From UBA6019 sp035535055 (GTDB taxonomy: Bacteria > Chloroflexota > Dormibacteria > Dormibacterales > Dormibacteraceae): a DNA stretch of 64,000 nt. The position numbers and the translations under genes are program-made. The notes beneath the pieces were generated by a model. It searched no databases. It was given only the letters and a program-made list of their open reading frames with translations, and was not told where the DNA came from. Shown here in pieces: positions 8,951 to 22,022 of this stretch. Location: the NCBI GenBank assembly GCA_035535055.1, contig DATLQT010000053.1, forward strand, positions 8,494 through 72,493. Reading direction: 5' to 3'. Within the stretch, counting starts at the first letter, position 1, and each line of letters begins with the position of its first letter.

Positions 8951-10848
8951 TCAGCCCGCCGCCCTTTCGAAGAAGACCGCTCCCAACGGCGGGATGGTGA
9001 CCGAGAGCATGTGCGGCATGCCGTGCCAGGGCGTGGCCTCGCTCTCGACGCCGCCGAGGTTGCCCTGCCCGGCCCCGCCGTAGAGCTCCGCGTCGGAGTT
9101 GAGGATCTCGCGCCAGTATCCCGGCTCGGGGACGCCGAGCCGGTAGCCGTGACGCGGCACGGGCGTGAAGTTGAAGGCGGCCAGCACCTGCAGGCGCGGG
9201 TCGCGGGCGCGGCGCAGGAAGCTGATCACCGACTGCTCCGAGTCGTTGGCGTCCACCCAGCGGAAGCCCTCGGGGTCGAAGTCCATCTCGTGGAGGGCCG
9301 GGTTCTCGCGGTAGAGCCGGTTCAAGTCCTCCAGGCAGCGGGCGACGCCCGCGTGGAGCGGGAACTCGTAGAGCGCCCAGTCAAGGCCCGATTCGTGGTT
9401 CCACTCGCGCCATTGGCCGAACTCGCCGCCCATGAAGATCAGCTTCTTGCCGGGGGTCGCATACATGTAGGCGAAGAGGAGGCGGAGGTTGGCGAACCGC
9501 TGCCAATCGTCGCCCGGCATCTTGCGGATCAGCGAACCCTTGCCGTAGACGACCTCGTCGTGGGAGAGCGGGAGCACGAAGTTCTCGCTGAACGCGTACA
9601 TCGGCCGAAAGGTCAGGTAGTTGTGGTGGAACTTGCGGTGGACCGGCTCCTTCGCCATGAACTCGAGGGTGTCGTGCATCCACCCCATGTCCCACTTCAT
9701 GCCGAAGCCGAGACCGCCGACATAGGTGGGACGTGAGACCATCGGCCATGCGGTCGACTCCTCGGCCATGGTCGCGGTATCGGGGTGCGCGGCGTAGAGC
9801 TGGGTGTTGAGCTGGCGGAGGAAGCCGATCGCCTCCAGGTTCTCGCGTCCTCCGAAGGCGTTGGGCAGCCATTCGCCCTGCTTGCGGGAGTAGTCCAGGT
9901 AGAGCATCGACGCGACGGCGTCCACCCGGATGCCGTCGGCGTGGTATTCGTCCAGCCAATAGACCGCGCTGGAGATGAGGAAGCTGCGGACCTCGTGCCG
10001 GCCGTAGTTGAAGATCAGGCTCTTCCAGTCGGGGTGGAAGCCGAGCCGGGGATCGGCGTGCTCGTAGAGGTGGGTGCCGTCGAAGTAGCCGAGCCCGTGC
10101 TCGTCGGCGGGAAAGTGCGATGGCACCCAGTCGAGGATTACCCCGATCCCGTTCTGGTGCAGGTGGTCGACCAGGTACTTGAAGTCCTGCGGCGTTCCCT
10201 GCCGGCTGGAGGGCGCGAAGTAGCCGGTCGTCTGATACCCCCAGGAGCCATAGAAGGGATGCTCCATGACCGGCATCAGCTCGACGTGGGTGAAGCCGAG
10301 GCGCTTGACGTACTCGGCAAGCCGGTGCGCCAGGTCCCGGTAGTTGGGGGCGTGGCCGTCGCGCGCCCAGGACCCGGCATGCATCTCGTAGATCGACCAC
10401 GGTGCCGAGGGCCCGTTGCTGACGTGCCGGCCGGCCATCCACCCGTCGTCCTGCCACTTGTAGGCGAGGTCCCAGACGATGGACCCGGTCCTGGGCGGCG
10501 TCTCCTGGTGGACGGCGTAGGGATCCGCCTTGTCGACCCGGTAGGAGCCCCCCTTGGCGACCAGGTGGTACTTGTAGATCGCGCCCTGTCGGACGCCGGG
10601 GATGAAGCCTTCCCAGATGCCCGACTGGCCCTTGGCCCGGAGCTGGTCGGCGTCGCGATTCCAACCGTTCCAGTCGCCGGGGACGCTGACCGACTGGGCG
10701 TTGGGGGCCCAGACCGCGAAGTAGCAGCCCTCCGTCTCCCCCACCTTCATCAGGTGGCTCCCGAGCTTGTCGTAGAGGCGGTAATGCGAGCCCTCGTTGA
10801 AGAGGTAGAGGTCGTCCTCGGTCAGTCGGCTGGTGCTGGCCGCGACAC

Positions 10849-10852
<4 letters not shown>
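8951..10852 (-). CDS. glgB: 1,4-alpha-glucan branching enzyme (GH13_9)
   Basis: 633 aa, GTG start in a GTGA overlap with the stop of the TreS-maltokinase gene. It cuts alpha-1,4 chains and re-attaches them as alpha-1,6 branches. An N-terminal CBM48 (YFAVWAPNAQSVSVPGDWNGW) is followed by a GH13 barrel with HVELMPVMEHPFYGSWGYQ, the nucleophile in GIRVDAVASMLYLDY, the acid Glu in TMAEESTAWP and LSHDEVVYGKGS. Length is normal for the single-CBM form. It is flanked by enzymes that make linear alpha-glucan, as expected for a branching step. Confidence 0.97.
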
Positions 10853-14009
<3,157 letters not shown>

Positions 14010-14013
<4 letters not shown>

Positions 14014-16007
14014 GTCGAGTGCTCGTAGTCGGTTTCGTCGCGGATCCGGTGCTGGATGCGGAAGATGTGCGCCGGCCGGACGAAGGGGTTCAGCTCGACG
14101 TAGTTGCGCCAGTTCTGCCAGGAGTAGCGGGCGTCGGCGATCAGGTCGTGCACCTGGTAATGCTGCTCCGGCAGGATGCCCCAGCGGTGGATTGGGACGT
14201 CGACCATTCCGGCCTGGGTGTGGTACGGATCGAGGTTGACGACCACCAGGAGGAGATTGCCTCCGTCGGCGTCGACCTTCGAGAAGGCGAGCAGGTTCTC
14301 GTTGTCCACCTCGACGAAGCGGAGCCCGCGGTCGGTCTGCAGGGCGGGGTTCTCACGCCGGATCTGGTTGACGCGGGCGATGAAGTCGTGGAGGCTGTCG
14401 GGCCGAGTCAGCCGCCAGTCGCGAAGCTGGTACTTCTCGGAGTTGTGGTACTCCTCCTCGCCCGGCGCGACGGCCAGCGATTCGCAGTGCTCGTAGGCGG
14501 GACCGTAGATGCCGTAGCTCGCGCCGAGCGTCGCCGCCAGCACCAGCCGGGCCATGAAGGCGGGACGGCCGCCATGCTGGAGCACCTCGGTCAGGATGTC
14601 GGGCGTGTTGGGCCATAGGCTGGGGCGGAAGAAGTCGCGGACCGGATGGGTCGTGAGCTCGGTGAAGTACTCCTGGAGCTCGGCCTTCCGGTTCCGCCAG
14701 GCGAAGTAGGTGTAGGACTGGCTGAAGCCGACCTTGGCCAGGCGATACATGACCTTTGGCCGGGTGAACGCCTCCGCCAGCAGGATCGCGTCGGGGTGGC
14801 GAGCTTTGAGCTGCGGCACGACCCACTCCCAGAAGGCGAACGGCTTGGTGTGCGGGTTGTCGACCCGGAACACCCGGACGCCCTGCTCGGCCCAGTAGAG
14901 GAAGACGCTGAGCAACTCCTCCCACAGGGCCCGCCAGTCCTCGCAATCGAAGTCGAACGGGTAGATGTCCTGGTACTTTTTGGGAGGGTTCTCGGCGTAC
15001 TGGATGCTGCCGTCCGGGCGATGCCTGAACCACCCGGGGTGCTCTTTGACGTAGGGATGATCGGGCGAGCACTGGAAGGCGATGTCGAGGGCCAGCTCTA
15101 GCCCTGCGGCTCGGGTTCGCTCGAGCAGGTGATGGAAGTCCTCGAGCGTTCCCAGCTCGGGATGGATGGACTTGTGGCCGCCCTCTTCGGACCCGATCGC
15201 CCAGGGGCTGCCGACGTCGCCAGGCTCGGCCTCGGCGGCGTTGTTGCGCCCTTTCCGGAAGGTCCTCCCGATGGGGTGGATGGGCGGCAGGTAGAGCACG
15301 TCGAAGCCCATCCCCGCCACGTACGGCAGCCGCTCCGCGGCGGTCCTGAAGTTGCCGTGGACGCCGTCGCTTCCGGTGCAGCGCGGGAACATCTCGTACC
15401 AGGCGCTGAAGCGGGCCAGCGCCGGATCGACGAACACCTCCAGCTCGCGCGGGTAGCGGGTCGCCGCCGAGCGGTCGGGGTGGCGGCCGACAAGGGCCTT
15501 GAGCTCCGGCGCCAGCGCCGCCTTGACGGCCGCCGACCGCGCCCGCGGGCCGGGGGCACGGAGCCTGCGGGCGGCGGAGTGAAGGGCGGTCGCCTCGGCC
15601 CGGGTGGCGCGCCCGGCCGCGGCCTCGACCAACCCGGCGCCGACCTCCAGCTCGACGGACACGTCCTGGCCGGCCTCGACCCGCTTGGCGAGGTCGCGGC
15701 CCCAGGTCGCGAAATGGTCGACCCAGGCCTCGACCGTGAAGCAGTGGGACCCCAGGGACGAGGGCTCGAAGTCGGCCTTCCAGCGGTCGTTCGCCAGCGG
15801 CGCCATCGGCGTCTCGGTCCAGTCGGGCTCTCCTTCGCGGCGGTGCAGGAGCCGGGCTGCCAGGAGGTCGTGTCCGTCGGCGAAGCAGTCCGCCTCGACG
15901 CGCACCCTCTCCCCCAGCGAGGCCTTCGCCGGGTACCGGCCGGACTCGACCTGCGGGGTGATTCCCTCGATTACGACGCGGCGGTTTTCAGCGGAGCCGA
16001 TTGCCAA
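14010..16007 (-). CDS. glgE: Alpha-1,4-glucan:maltose-1-phosphate maltosyltransferase
   Basis: About 665 aa. The only usable start after the GT4 stop codon is TTG at 16007 (MAIGSAENRRVVIEG); the frame stays open far upstream, but that part is antisense-like shadow of the next gene. GlgE adds maltosyl units from maltose 1-phosphate to the non-reducing end of alpha-glucan. A beta-rich N-terminal domain is followed by the GH13_3 barrel with YLPPIHPIGRTFRKGRNN, nucleophile Asp in VFRVDNPHTKPF, acid Glu in LLAEAFTRPK and GIYGPAYEHCES. It lies 5 bp from the GT4 gene and overlaps treS, so the pathway from trehalose to glucan is in one transcript. Confidence 0.95.
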
Positions 16008-16012
16008 CGAAG

Positions 16013-17293
16013 CTAAGTATCGGGCCCACGCCTCACCGCCTGACGGGCTTCGGCCAGCTCCAGCCGGGCGAAGAGCTGAGGGATCACGGCATCCCACAGA
16101 TAGGCCCGCGCCGTGGCCCTCCCGGCTCGTCGCAGCCGGGGTCCGAGGGACTGGTCGCGGCGGAGCATCTGGAGGTACTCCACGAGCTCGGCGGGATCGT
16201 CCGTCTCGAGCACCAGGGAGTTGCGGAACGGCTCCGCGTAGTCCTCCCCGGTCGAACCGGTGACGGCCACGCCGCCGGCGGCCATCACCTCCAGGCCGAC
16301 CAGCCCGAAGGGCTCGTGGCCGGAGTTGGCGAGGACAGCGTCGGCGGCGAAGTAGATGGTCCCGATCAGGCTCTCGGGGAGGAAGCTGACCAGGTTCAGC
16401 AGGTCGGCGTCGGGATGCGCGCGCATCGCCCGCGAAAGCGCCGCCGCGTCCTCGGCGCCACGCACGTCGGCCACCACCAGGCCCTGCGTACGCGCATGGG
16501 CCAAGACCTCGGCGCCGTGTGGCCCCCGGTCGCCTCGGATCAGCATCCGCACCCGGACGCCCTCCCGCTTCAACCGTGCGACTGCCGTCATCGCCATCAG
16601 CCAGCGTTTGTCGGGATCGAAGCGCCCGATCTTGAAGAGGAAGAGGTCGCCGGCACCGCCCTCGCGCAGCGTCACCACGTCCGCCGGCCGCGGGGGCGTC
16701 ATCGCCTCCTTGGGGATGCCGTTGGGGATCACGATCGGGTTGACGCCCTCGCGCCAGAGAAGCACCTTCATGTAGCGGCTGACGGTGGTGATGGTCGCCA
16801 CCTCGTCGAGCGTCGGCCAGTCGATCCGCCAGTTGCCGAAGACGTTGTTGGCGTTCCAGACCAGGACCGCCCGGTCGCGCAGGTCGCGCATGCGGAGGGC
16901 GCGGTCGACCAGCACCACCGAGGCCGCGGTCTGCCAGTCCTCGGCCATCACCACGACCCGCCTGCCCGCCTTCATGGCGGGCGCCAGCAGCTCGTCGGCG
17001 AGGTAGCTGGGCAGGCTGGCGTTCCAGTCGTCGTACTTGCCGACCTCGCCGTCGTAGACGCCCGCCGGGTGCTGGGCGCTGATCCACTGGCCCCAGCGGT
17101 GGAGGATCAGCCGGCCGCGCTGCCGCGTCTCGACCGCGGGCAGGGCGGGGTCGCCGATGAAGAAGAGGTGGGTCTCGTGGCCGTGCCGCGCCAGCGCCCG
17201 CGACAGCTCCTTCATCCGGGTCCCGAGGCCGCCGGCCTGGCTGTATCGGTCCGGCCCCTCGAAGGAGAGCAGGGCGAACAGCGTTTCAGGCAC
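16013..17293 (-). CDS. GT4 family glycosyltransferase in the GlgE operon
   Basis: 426 aa from the GTG at 17293, which overlaps the upstream phosphatase gene by 8 bp. It is a GT-B fold enzyme: N-terminal SQAGGLGTRMKELSRAL resembles the acceptor loop of glycogen-synthase-like GT4 enzymes, and the C-terminal GHEPFGLVGLEVMAAGG is the EX7E nucleotide-sugar motif. In actinobacteria a GT4 enzyme (GlgM) next to glgE makes maltose 1-phosphate from ADP-glucose and glucose 1-phosphate. Position makes that role plausible here, but the sequence alone does not prove it. Alternatives are a synthase of alpha-glucan or of another glycoside such as glucosylglycerate. Confidence 0.8.
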   Translation of the reverse strand: MPETLFALLSFEGPDRYSQAGGLGTRMKELSRALARHGHETHLFFIGDPALPAVETRQRGRLILHRWGQWISAQHPAGVYDGEVGKYDDWNASLPSYLADELLAPAMKAGRRVVVMAEDWQTAASVVLVDRALRMRDLRDRAVLVWNANNVFGNWRIDWPTLDEVATITTVSRYMKVLLWREGVNPIVIPNGIPKEAMTPPRPADVVTLREGGAGDLFLFKIGRFDPDKRWLMAMTAVARLKREGVRVRMLIRGDRGPHGAEVLAHARTQGLVVADVRGAEDAAALSRAMRAHPDADLLNLVSFLPESLIGTIYFAADAVLANSGHEPFGLVGLEVMAAGGVAVTGSTGEDYAEPFRNSLVLETDDPAELVEYLQMLRRDQSLGPRLRRAGRATARAYLWDAVIPQLFARLELAEARQAVRRGPDT

Positions 17294-18065
17294 CGGCCAA
17301 GATCTCCAGCGCCAGCGCGTGCGCGTCGGCGTGGGCGGAGGCGAGCAGCGTGGTTCGGACCTTGAAGCCGACCTCGAGGCCACCCAGCGGCCGCCCCTGC
17401 AAGTCGCTAGCGACGCCACCCGATTCCTCGAGGACCAGGAGGCTGGCGGTCATGTCGAACACGCGCGCCTGCATCGGCGAGCAGAAGAGGTCGATGCCGC
17501 CGGTGGCCGCGTGCGCAATCGAGATCGCCATTGAGCCGAGGATGCGGAGCTTGTCCGACCTCTGGACGAGCGCCTCGGCCCCGTGGAGGCTTCGGGGCGA
17601 GCTCTCCAGCGCGATCACCTCGAAGTCGTCGGCGCCCGTCCTCGGCAGCGGCCTCAAAGGACGCCGGTTGTGGAGCGCCCCCTCGCCGCGAACGGCCGAG
17701 AACTCCTCCCCGTTGACGAGGTTCATCAGGTACCCGGCTCGCAGGTCGGCGACGGTCGGGCCGCCGAGCAGGCTCAGCATCACCGCGTAGCAGGGCAGCC
17801 CCTGCTTGGCGTTGAGGCTACCGTCGATGGGGTCCATCACCACCAGGGGGAAGGCTGCTCCGAAATCCCGGAGCCCGACCTCCTCGGAGAGGACGCTGAA
17901 GCGGGCCCCGGCATCGGCGACCCGCCCGAACGCGGCCAGGGCCGTTTCCTCGGCCAGGCGGTCGATCTCCACCGTGCGATCGCCCCCCGCGCCCATGCTC
18001 AGCTCCCGGCGGCCACCCTCCGTACCGATCAGCGGCGCCACGGCTTCGCGCACCTCGGCCGCCAC
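17286..18065 (-). CDS. Inositol monophosphatase family phosphatase
   Basis: 259 aa from GTG. The IMPase/FBPase superfamily metal site is present: GAGGDRTVEIDRLAEE, LSEEVG, VMDPIDGSLNAKQG (the DPIDGT motif), and VFDMTASLLVLEESGG at the second metal-binding position. It hydrolyses a sugar or inositol phosphate with Mg2+; the substrate is unknown. A longer N-terminus is likely: an in-frame CTG at 18101 forms a CTGA overlap with the stop of the previous gene and adds TEPDWVPLFTA, which completes the first helix. Position inside the glycogen operon suggests a sugar-phosphate substrate. Confidence 0.85.
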   Translation of the reverse strand: MAAEVREAVAPLIGTEGGRRELSMGAGGDRTVEIDRLAEETALAAFGRVADAGARFSVLSEEVGLRDFGAAFPLVVMDPIDGSLNAKQGLPCYAVMLSLLGGPTVADLRAGYLMNLVNGEEFSAVRGEGALHNRRPLRPLPRTGADDFEVIALESSPRSLHGAEALVQRSDKLRILGSMAISIAHAATGGIDLFCSPMQARVFDMTASLLVLEESGGVASDLQGRPLGGLEVGFKVRTTLLASAHADAHALALEILAGA

Positions 18066-18097
18066 CGCCGTGAAGAGCGGGACCCAGTCCGGCTCGG

Positions 18098-18502
18098 TCA
18101 GCGGAATCGCCGCCAGAGAAGCGCGGCGCCGAGCGCCACCAGCACCGCCGGCCCGGCGATCCTCTCGTCGACCAGGTGGGCGGTGAAGACCAACAGCACC
18201 AGGCCGAGGACCAGCAGGGCGAGGCTGAAGCGGCGGCGCTGGCGATCGGCCGCCCCGGCCAGGCCCGGCACCAGCTGGTCGAGCTCGGTGACGAAGGTGG
18301 GCCGCCGGAAGAGGCCGAGAAGACCGATGACGACGATCACCAGAGGCCAGAAGCGGGCGACCGAGCCGGGCAGCAGGTAGGCGGCCAGCAGGAAGGCGAG
18401 GCCGACCAGGACGAGCCCGATCCCGAGCACGCTCAGACCACGCCGGCGCGGACCAGCCCGGCGGGCGGCGAGCGGTCGGAACTGGCCCATCGAGGCCCTC
18501 AT
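18098..18502 (-). CDS. Small four-helix membrane protein
   Basis: 134 aa, ATG in an ATGA overlap with the preceding hydrolase gene. A basic N-terminus (AARRAGPRRRG) precedes hydrophobic segments at about 22-45, 48-64, 90-107 and 114-130. The pattern resembles DUF5668-type or LiaF-like membrane domains, but I do not recognise a family securely. No catalytic motif is visible. It is probably co-transcribed with the genes on either side. Confidence 0.75.
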   Translation of the reverse strand: MRASMGQFRPLAARRAGPRRRGLSVLGIGLVLVGLAFLLAAYLLPGSVARFWPLVIVVIGLLGLFRRPTFVTELDQLVPGLAGAADRQRRRFSLALLVLGLVLLVFTAHLVDERIAGPAVLVALGAALLWRRFR

Positions 18503-19404
18503 TCTCCGCGCTCGGCGGCCGCGCGAGCGTGCTCGACGACTGCCCGCGAGACCGCGTCCGGGCGCTCGAACTGGAGCCAGTGGCCGGCGCCCTCGAGGAT
18601 CTGCAGCCGGTAGGGGCCCTTCACCAGGTCCGCCGTCCGTTCGACCGCCAGGCGGCCGAGGGCCGGATCCTGGTCGCCCCAGAGCAGCAGGGTCGAGGTG
18701 GTGATCGGCTTGGGAACCGGTGGGTAGGCCGCGTAGGCGGCCGGTTTTAGGTTCGCCCGGTAGTAGTCGAGCCCGGCGGTCAGCCGGCCGGGACGCTGGA
18801 ATCCCTTCACCCAGAGGTCGACCACCTCGTCCGGGATGGCATCCGGATCGGGACCGACCTCGTAGAAGGACCGGAGGCGTTTGGCGCCGTCCTCCAGCAT
18901 CACCTCCTCGGCCCTGCCCGCCTTCTGGAAGAGGCCGATATAGGAGGAGCGTTGCCGCTGGTCGGGGTCCGGATGCGGACCGCCGTCGAGGCCGCTGGCC
19001 TGGGCTAGGGCGACAGGGTGCGGCACCGAGAGGGCGGTCCAGGTCCGGACCAGCTTGGGGTTCCGGCTGACGAAGGGCCAGCCGACCAGAGCGCCCCAGT
19101 CGTGGCCGACGAGGTCGACCTGGTCCTCGCCCAGGGCCGAGATCAGGCCCTCCACGTCCGCCACCAGGTGGGGCAACGCGTAGGCGTCGACGCCCTTGGG
19201 GGCGTCGGTCCCACCGAAGCCGCGGAGGTCGGGCGCCACCGCGCGCCAGCCAGCTTCGGCCAGCGCCAGCAGCTGCGGCTCCCAGGACTCCTTGCCCTCC
19301 GGGAAGCCATGCAGGAGCAGGGCCACCGGCCGGTCTCTCCGCCCGGCGGCGAGGACCGAGAAACTGATCCCGTTCGCCTGCAGCCTTCCCTTCTCGATGT
19401 TCAC
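18499..19404 (-). CDS. Alpha/beta hydrolase, epoxide-hydrolase/haloalkane-dehalogenase type
   Basis: 301 aa. It has the HGFPEGKESW oxyanion-hole motif, the nucleophile elbow GHDWGALVG with Asp as nucleophile, the acid on the strand LLLWGDQDPA and the catalytic His in EGAGHWLQFERPD. An Asp nucleophile points to epoxide hydrolase or dehalogenase chemistry through an ester intermediate rather than a serine esterase. The cap region runs from about 130 to 220. Substrate unknown. It is 15 bp downstream of another hydrolase gene and overlaps the membrane-protein gene. Confidence 0.88.
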   Translation of the reverse strand: MNIEKGRLQANGISFSVLAAGRRDRPVALLLHGFPEGKESWEPQLLALAEAGWRAVAPDLRGFGGTDAPKGVDAYALPHLVADVEGLISALGEDQVDLVGHDWGALVGWPFVSRNPKLVRTWTALSVPHPVALAQASGLDGGPHPDPDQRQRSSYIGLFQKAGRAEEVMLEDGAKRLRSFYEVGPDPDAIPDEVVDLWVKGFQRPGRLTAGLDYYRANLKPAAYAAYPPVPKPITTSTLLLWGDQDPALGRLAVERTADLVKGPYRLQILEGAGHWLQFERPDAVSRAVVEHARAAAERGE

Positions 19405-19419
19405 CTTGCTGGACTCAGG

Positions 19420-19923
19420 CTAGCGGGAGAGGAAGGCCGCCACCCGATCGAGCGCGTCCTCCAGGTCGACTCCCTTCAGGCCATGGCCGGCGCGGGGATA
19501 GGTCACCAGCTCGTGGTCAGTGAGCTTTTCGACCTCTCGCTGCAGGATTGAAATCGTGGCGAAGGGGTCGGACTCGCCGCAGAGAAGGAGCACCGGACAG
19601 CCGATCCGGGGCCAGTGAGCGGTCCGGAGCTGGTCCGGCAAGCCCGGCCGGTGGAGCGGGTAACTGAAGCAGACCAGCGCCCCGAAGGTGCGCTCGGCGG
19701 CGAGCAGGCTCGCGACCCGGCCACCAAAGCTCTGGCCGCCGATCGCGATGCCGAGGCCTTCGCCCGACTGGGCCAGGAAGGCGGGCATCGCGCGCTCGGC
19801 CGGGCCGCGGGGCAGCTGGACCGCATGCGCGTCCAAGCCGCGGCCCAGGAGGCCGTCGACGTAGGGTTTCATGGAGGAGGCACTCCCCGATGCGCCGTGC
19901 GCCAGGTAGGTAGATTTCTCCAT
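19420..19923 (-). CDS. Alpha/beta hydrolase of the dienelactone-hydrolase/KANL3-Tex30 type
   Basis: 167 aa from the ATG at 19923; an upstream TTG at 19935 adds four residues but sits almost on the divergent start. The protein has LAHGASGSASS, the nucleophile elbow GGQSFGGRVAS (Ser), the acid region LLCGESDPFA and the His in YPRAGHGLKG, so a complete Ser-Asp-His triad on a minimal, capless fold. Substrate is not evident. It is the first gene of the long minus-strand operon and lies only 14 bp from the divergent aldo/keto reductase. Confidence 0.85.
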   Translation of the reverse strand: MEKSTYLAHGASGSASSMKPYVDGLLGRGLDAHAVQLPRGPAERAMPAFLAQSGEGLGIAIGGQSFGGRVASLLAAERTFGALVCFSYPLHRPGLPDQLRTAHWPRIGCPVLLLCGESDPFATISILQREVEKLTDHELVTYPRAGHGLKGVDLEDALDRVAAFLSR

Positions 19924-19937
19924 CGGAAGCCTCAAGG

Positions 19938-20861
19938 ATGGAGTACCGCAACCTCGGCCGCTCGGGTCTGCGCGTGTCGGCGCTCGGGCTGGGAACCAAC
20001 AACTTCGGCAACCGCCTCGACCCGGACCGCGTCCGGGGCGTTCTCGACGCCGCGCTCGAGCTGGGCGTGAACTTCATCGACACCGCCGACATCTACGCCG
20101 GAGGGCAGTCGGAAACGCTGATCGGAGAAATCCTCGGAGGGCGCCGCAATGACGTCCTGATCGCGAGCAAGGTCGGCATGCCCGCGGGGGACTCGACCTT
20201 CCACCGCGGCAGCTCGCGACGGCGCATCTTCGACGCCGTCGAGGGGAGCCTGAAGCGGCTACGGACCGACTGGATCGACCTCTACCAGCTTCACCGCGCC
20301 GATCCGGAGACCCCGATCGAGGAGTCGCTGGAGGCGCTCGACGACCTCGTCCGGCAGGGCAAGATCCGGTACCACGGCCACAGCAACTTTGCCGGCTGGC
20401 AGATCGCCGACGCCCAATGGGCGGCGCGTGTTCGCCGGCTGAGCCTCCCCGTCTCGGCCCAGCATCGCTACAACCTCCTCGACCGGGAGGTGGAGGCCGA
20501 GGTGATCCCCGCCTGCATCAAACACGGTTTGGGCCTCATCCCCTTCCTGCCGCTCGCCTCGGGGTTCCTGACCGGGAAGTACCGGTCAGGCGCGACGCCC
20601 GCCGGGAGCCGGCTCGACGGTGCACCGGCCGCGGCGCGGGTGCTGACTGACGCGAACTACTCCCGCTTGGAGAAACTGGAGGCGTTCGCCGCCGAGCACG
20701 GGCACTCCATTCTCGAACTGGCGCTCGGCTGGCTCCTGAGCCGGCCGGAGGTGAGCACCGTGATCGCCGGCGCGTCCTCTGGCGAGCAGGTGAAGTCCAA
20801 CTTCGAGGCCTCCTCCTGGCGCCTGCAGCCGGCCGAGATGGAGGCGCTGGCCGCCCTCTAG
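19938..20861 (+). CDS. Aldo/keto reductase
   Basis: 307 aa NADPH-dependent oxidoreductase of the AKR superfamily. The start YRNLGRSGLRVSALGLGTNNFG is typical. The tetrad is seen as Asp and Tyr in NFIDTADIYAGGQSE, Lys in VLIASKVGM, and His in YQLHRADPETPIEESL. The cofactor region IAGASSGEQVKSN is near the C-terminus. Substrate cannot be assigned. Its TAG stop shares a CTAG palindrome with the stop of the convergent SRPBCC gene. Confidence 0.93.
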   Translation: MEYRNLGRSGLRVSALGLGTNNFGNRLDPDRVRGVLDAALELGVNFIDTADIYAGGQSETLIGEILGGRRNDVLIASKVGMPAGDSTFHRGSSRRRIFDAVEGSLKRLRTDWIDLYQLHRADPETPIEESLEALDDLVRQGKIRYHGHSNFAGWQIADAQWAARVRRLSLPVSAQHRYNLLDREVEAEVIPACIKHGLGLIPFLPLASGFLTGKYRSGATPAGSRLDGAPAAARVLTDANYSRLEKLEAFAAEHGHSILELALGWLLSRPEVSTVIAGASSGEQVKSNFEASSWRLQPAEMEALAAL

Positions 20862-21286
20862 CTCTCGAGCTCGGTTTTCATCCGATCGAGGGCGCGGACG
20901 ATGCGGTCGCGCACGGTCGACTCGACGCGGGCGGCGACGAAGTTGCCGAGGGCGCCGGCGGGCGGCTGGTAGACCAGCGCGAGCTCCACCCGGGTGCCTG
21001 CGCCCGCCGGGCGAAAGGTCCAGCGCCCGCGGTTGAGGACCGGGCTCGACTCGGTGTCCCAGGCGATGACGCGAGGCCGCTCCCATTCCACGATCACGAG
21101 TCGCGCCGGGATCGGGACGGGGAGCATGCCCAGCACCACCCGGTAGCGCGCTCCGGTCCCCTGCGCCGGCTCGCCCAGCGGCTGCCATTCACTGACGCCC
21201 TCCAGCACCCTCGCCACGTGGCGATGGTCGGCCACCCAGTCGAAGACCTCTTCGGGTGGCCGCTGGATGGTCCGCTCCGCGGCCAG
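20858..21286 (-). CDS. SRPBCC (START/polyketide-cyclase-like) family protein
   Basis: 142 aa if translation begins at the CTG at 21286 (MAAERTIQRPPEEVFDWVADH). The reading frame has no ATG, GTG or TTG before a GTG that would delete the first beta strand, so a CTG start or another non-standard start is needed. Family hallmarks are RPPEEVFDWVADHRHVARV, the strand VVLGMLPVPIPARLVIVEWERP, RWTFRPAGAGTRVELALVY and a C-terminal helix. Such proteins bind small hydrophobic ligands in a cavity; no ligand can be named. It follows the RDD-protein gene by 11 bp. Confidence 0.78.
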   Translation of the reverse strand: MAAERTIQRPPEEVFDWVADHRHVARVLEGVSEWQPLGEPAQGTGARYRVVLGMLPVPIPARLVIVEWERPRVIAWDTESSPVLNRGRWTFRPAGAGTRVELALVYQPPAGALGNFVAARVESTVRDRIVRALDRMKTELES

Positions 21287-21297
21287 CCGGCGGGTGG

Positions 21298-22008
21298 CTA
21301 CGGCCGCACCACCTCGGTCCCGGCGACGTCGTCGTGGATCGCTCGGAGACGGAAGGCGGCGAGCGGGAGACAGGCCAGCCGGAGCAGGGCCTGGCCGGCG
21401 GTCAGCCCGGAGCCGTCGACGGCGGTCACCCGCTGGCGGAGCAGCAGTCCCCCCAGGGTCACCCCGTTCAGGCGCCAGCAGACGACGTGGTAGACCGCGG
21501 CCAGCAACAGTGCCCGGCGCGCCCGGCAGCGGGCCAGGCCGAGGCAGAGGGCGGCGTCGACGGCGCCCGCGGCCAGGCGGGCCGCGGGCGTGGCCGGAAC
21601 CGCCTCGGCGGGCAGCCGGCCGCGCATCTGGAGAAGCACCAGGCGGGTCTGGAAGTGGTGGAAGAGGAGCTGCGTCCACCGGTAGAGAGGCATCGGCAGG
21701 GACGGCCGGTAGCCGCGCACGACCGCCTCCAGACGACCGGCCCGCCAGTCGATCGTCAGCTCGCCGCCGGGATCTGCCACGAGGGCGCCGGGGCCGATCG
21801 GGAAGCGCCAGCCCGTCTCGGTTGCCATCGGCTCTCCGAAGCGGATCAGGGTCACCGGGCCGATCGCGAAGGAGTGGTCGCGATAGCGGACCAGGCCCAG
21901 GGTCAGCCGCTCGGTGGCAGGGAAGTAGAAGTCGCGCAGGCGCCCGGCGGCGGGCCTCCGCGGCGCCTCCACCGAATCGACCACCTCGACCCGCTCGACC
22001 ACTGCCAT
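21298..22008 (-). CDS. RDD-domain membrane protein with uncharacterised N-terminal domain
   Basis: 236 aa. Residues from about 135 to the end look like an RDD domain: AARLAAGAVDAAL with the Arg and Asp that name the family, then LNGVTLGGLLLRQRVTAVDG and a last hydrophobic stretch. Residues 1-120 are soluble, beta-rich and not recognised (RDFYFPATERLTLGLVRYRDH, IDWRAGRLEAVVRGY). RDD proteins are often transporters or ion antiporters in membranes, but the function here is unknown. It is divergent, 14 bp from the DsrE-type gene. Confidence 0.65.
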   Translation of the reverse strand: MAVVERVEVVDSVEAPRRPAAGRLRDFYFPATERLTLGLVRYRDHSFAIGPVTLIRFGEPMATETGWRFPIGPGALVADPGGELTIDWRAGRLEAVVRGYRPSLPMPLYRWTQLLFHHFQTRLVLLQMRGRLPAEAVPATPAARLAAGAVDAALCLGLARCRARRALLLAAVYHVVCWRLNGVTLGGLLLRQRVTAVDGSGLTAGQALLRLACLPLAAFRLRAIHDDVAGTEVVRP

Positions 22009-22022
22009 GCGACTCCTTCATC

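Noticed and set aside
16008..17087. N-terminal extension of the glgE frame
   Set aside because: Low-complexity Arg/Gly/Pro translation that lies over the well-supported GT4 gene.
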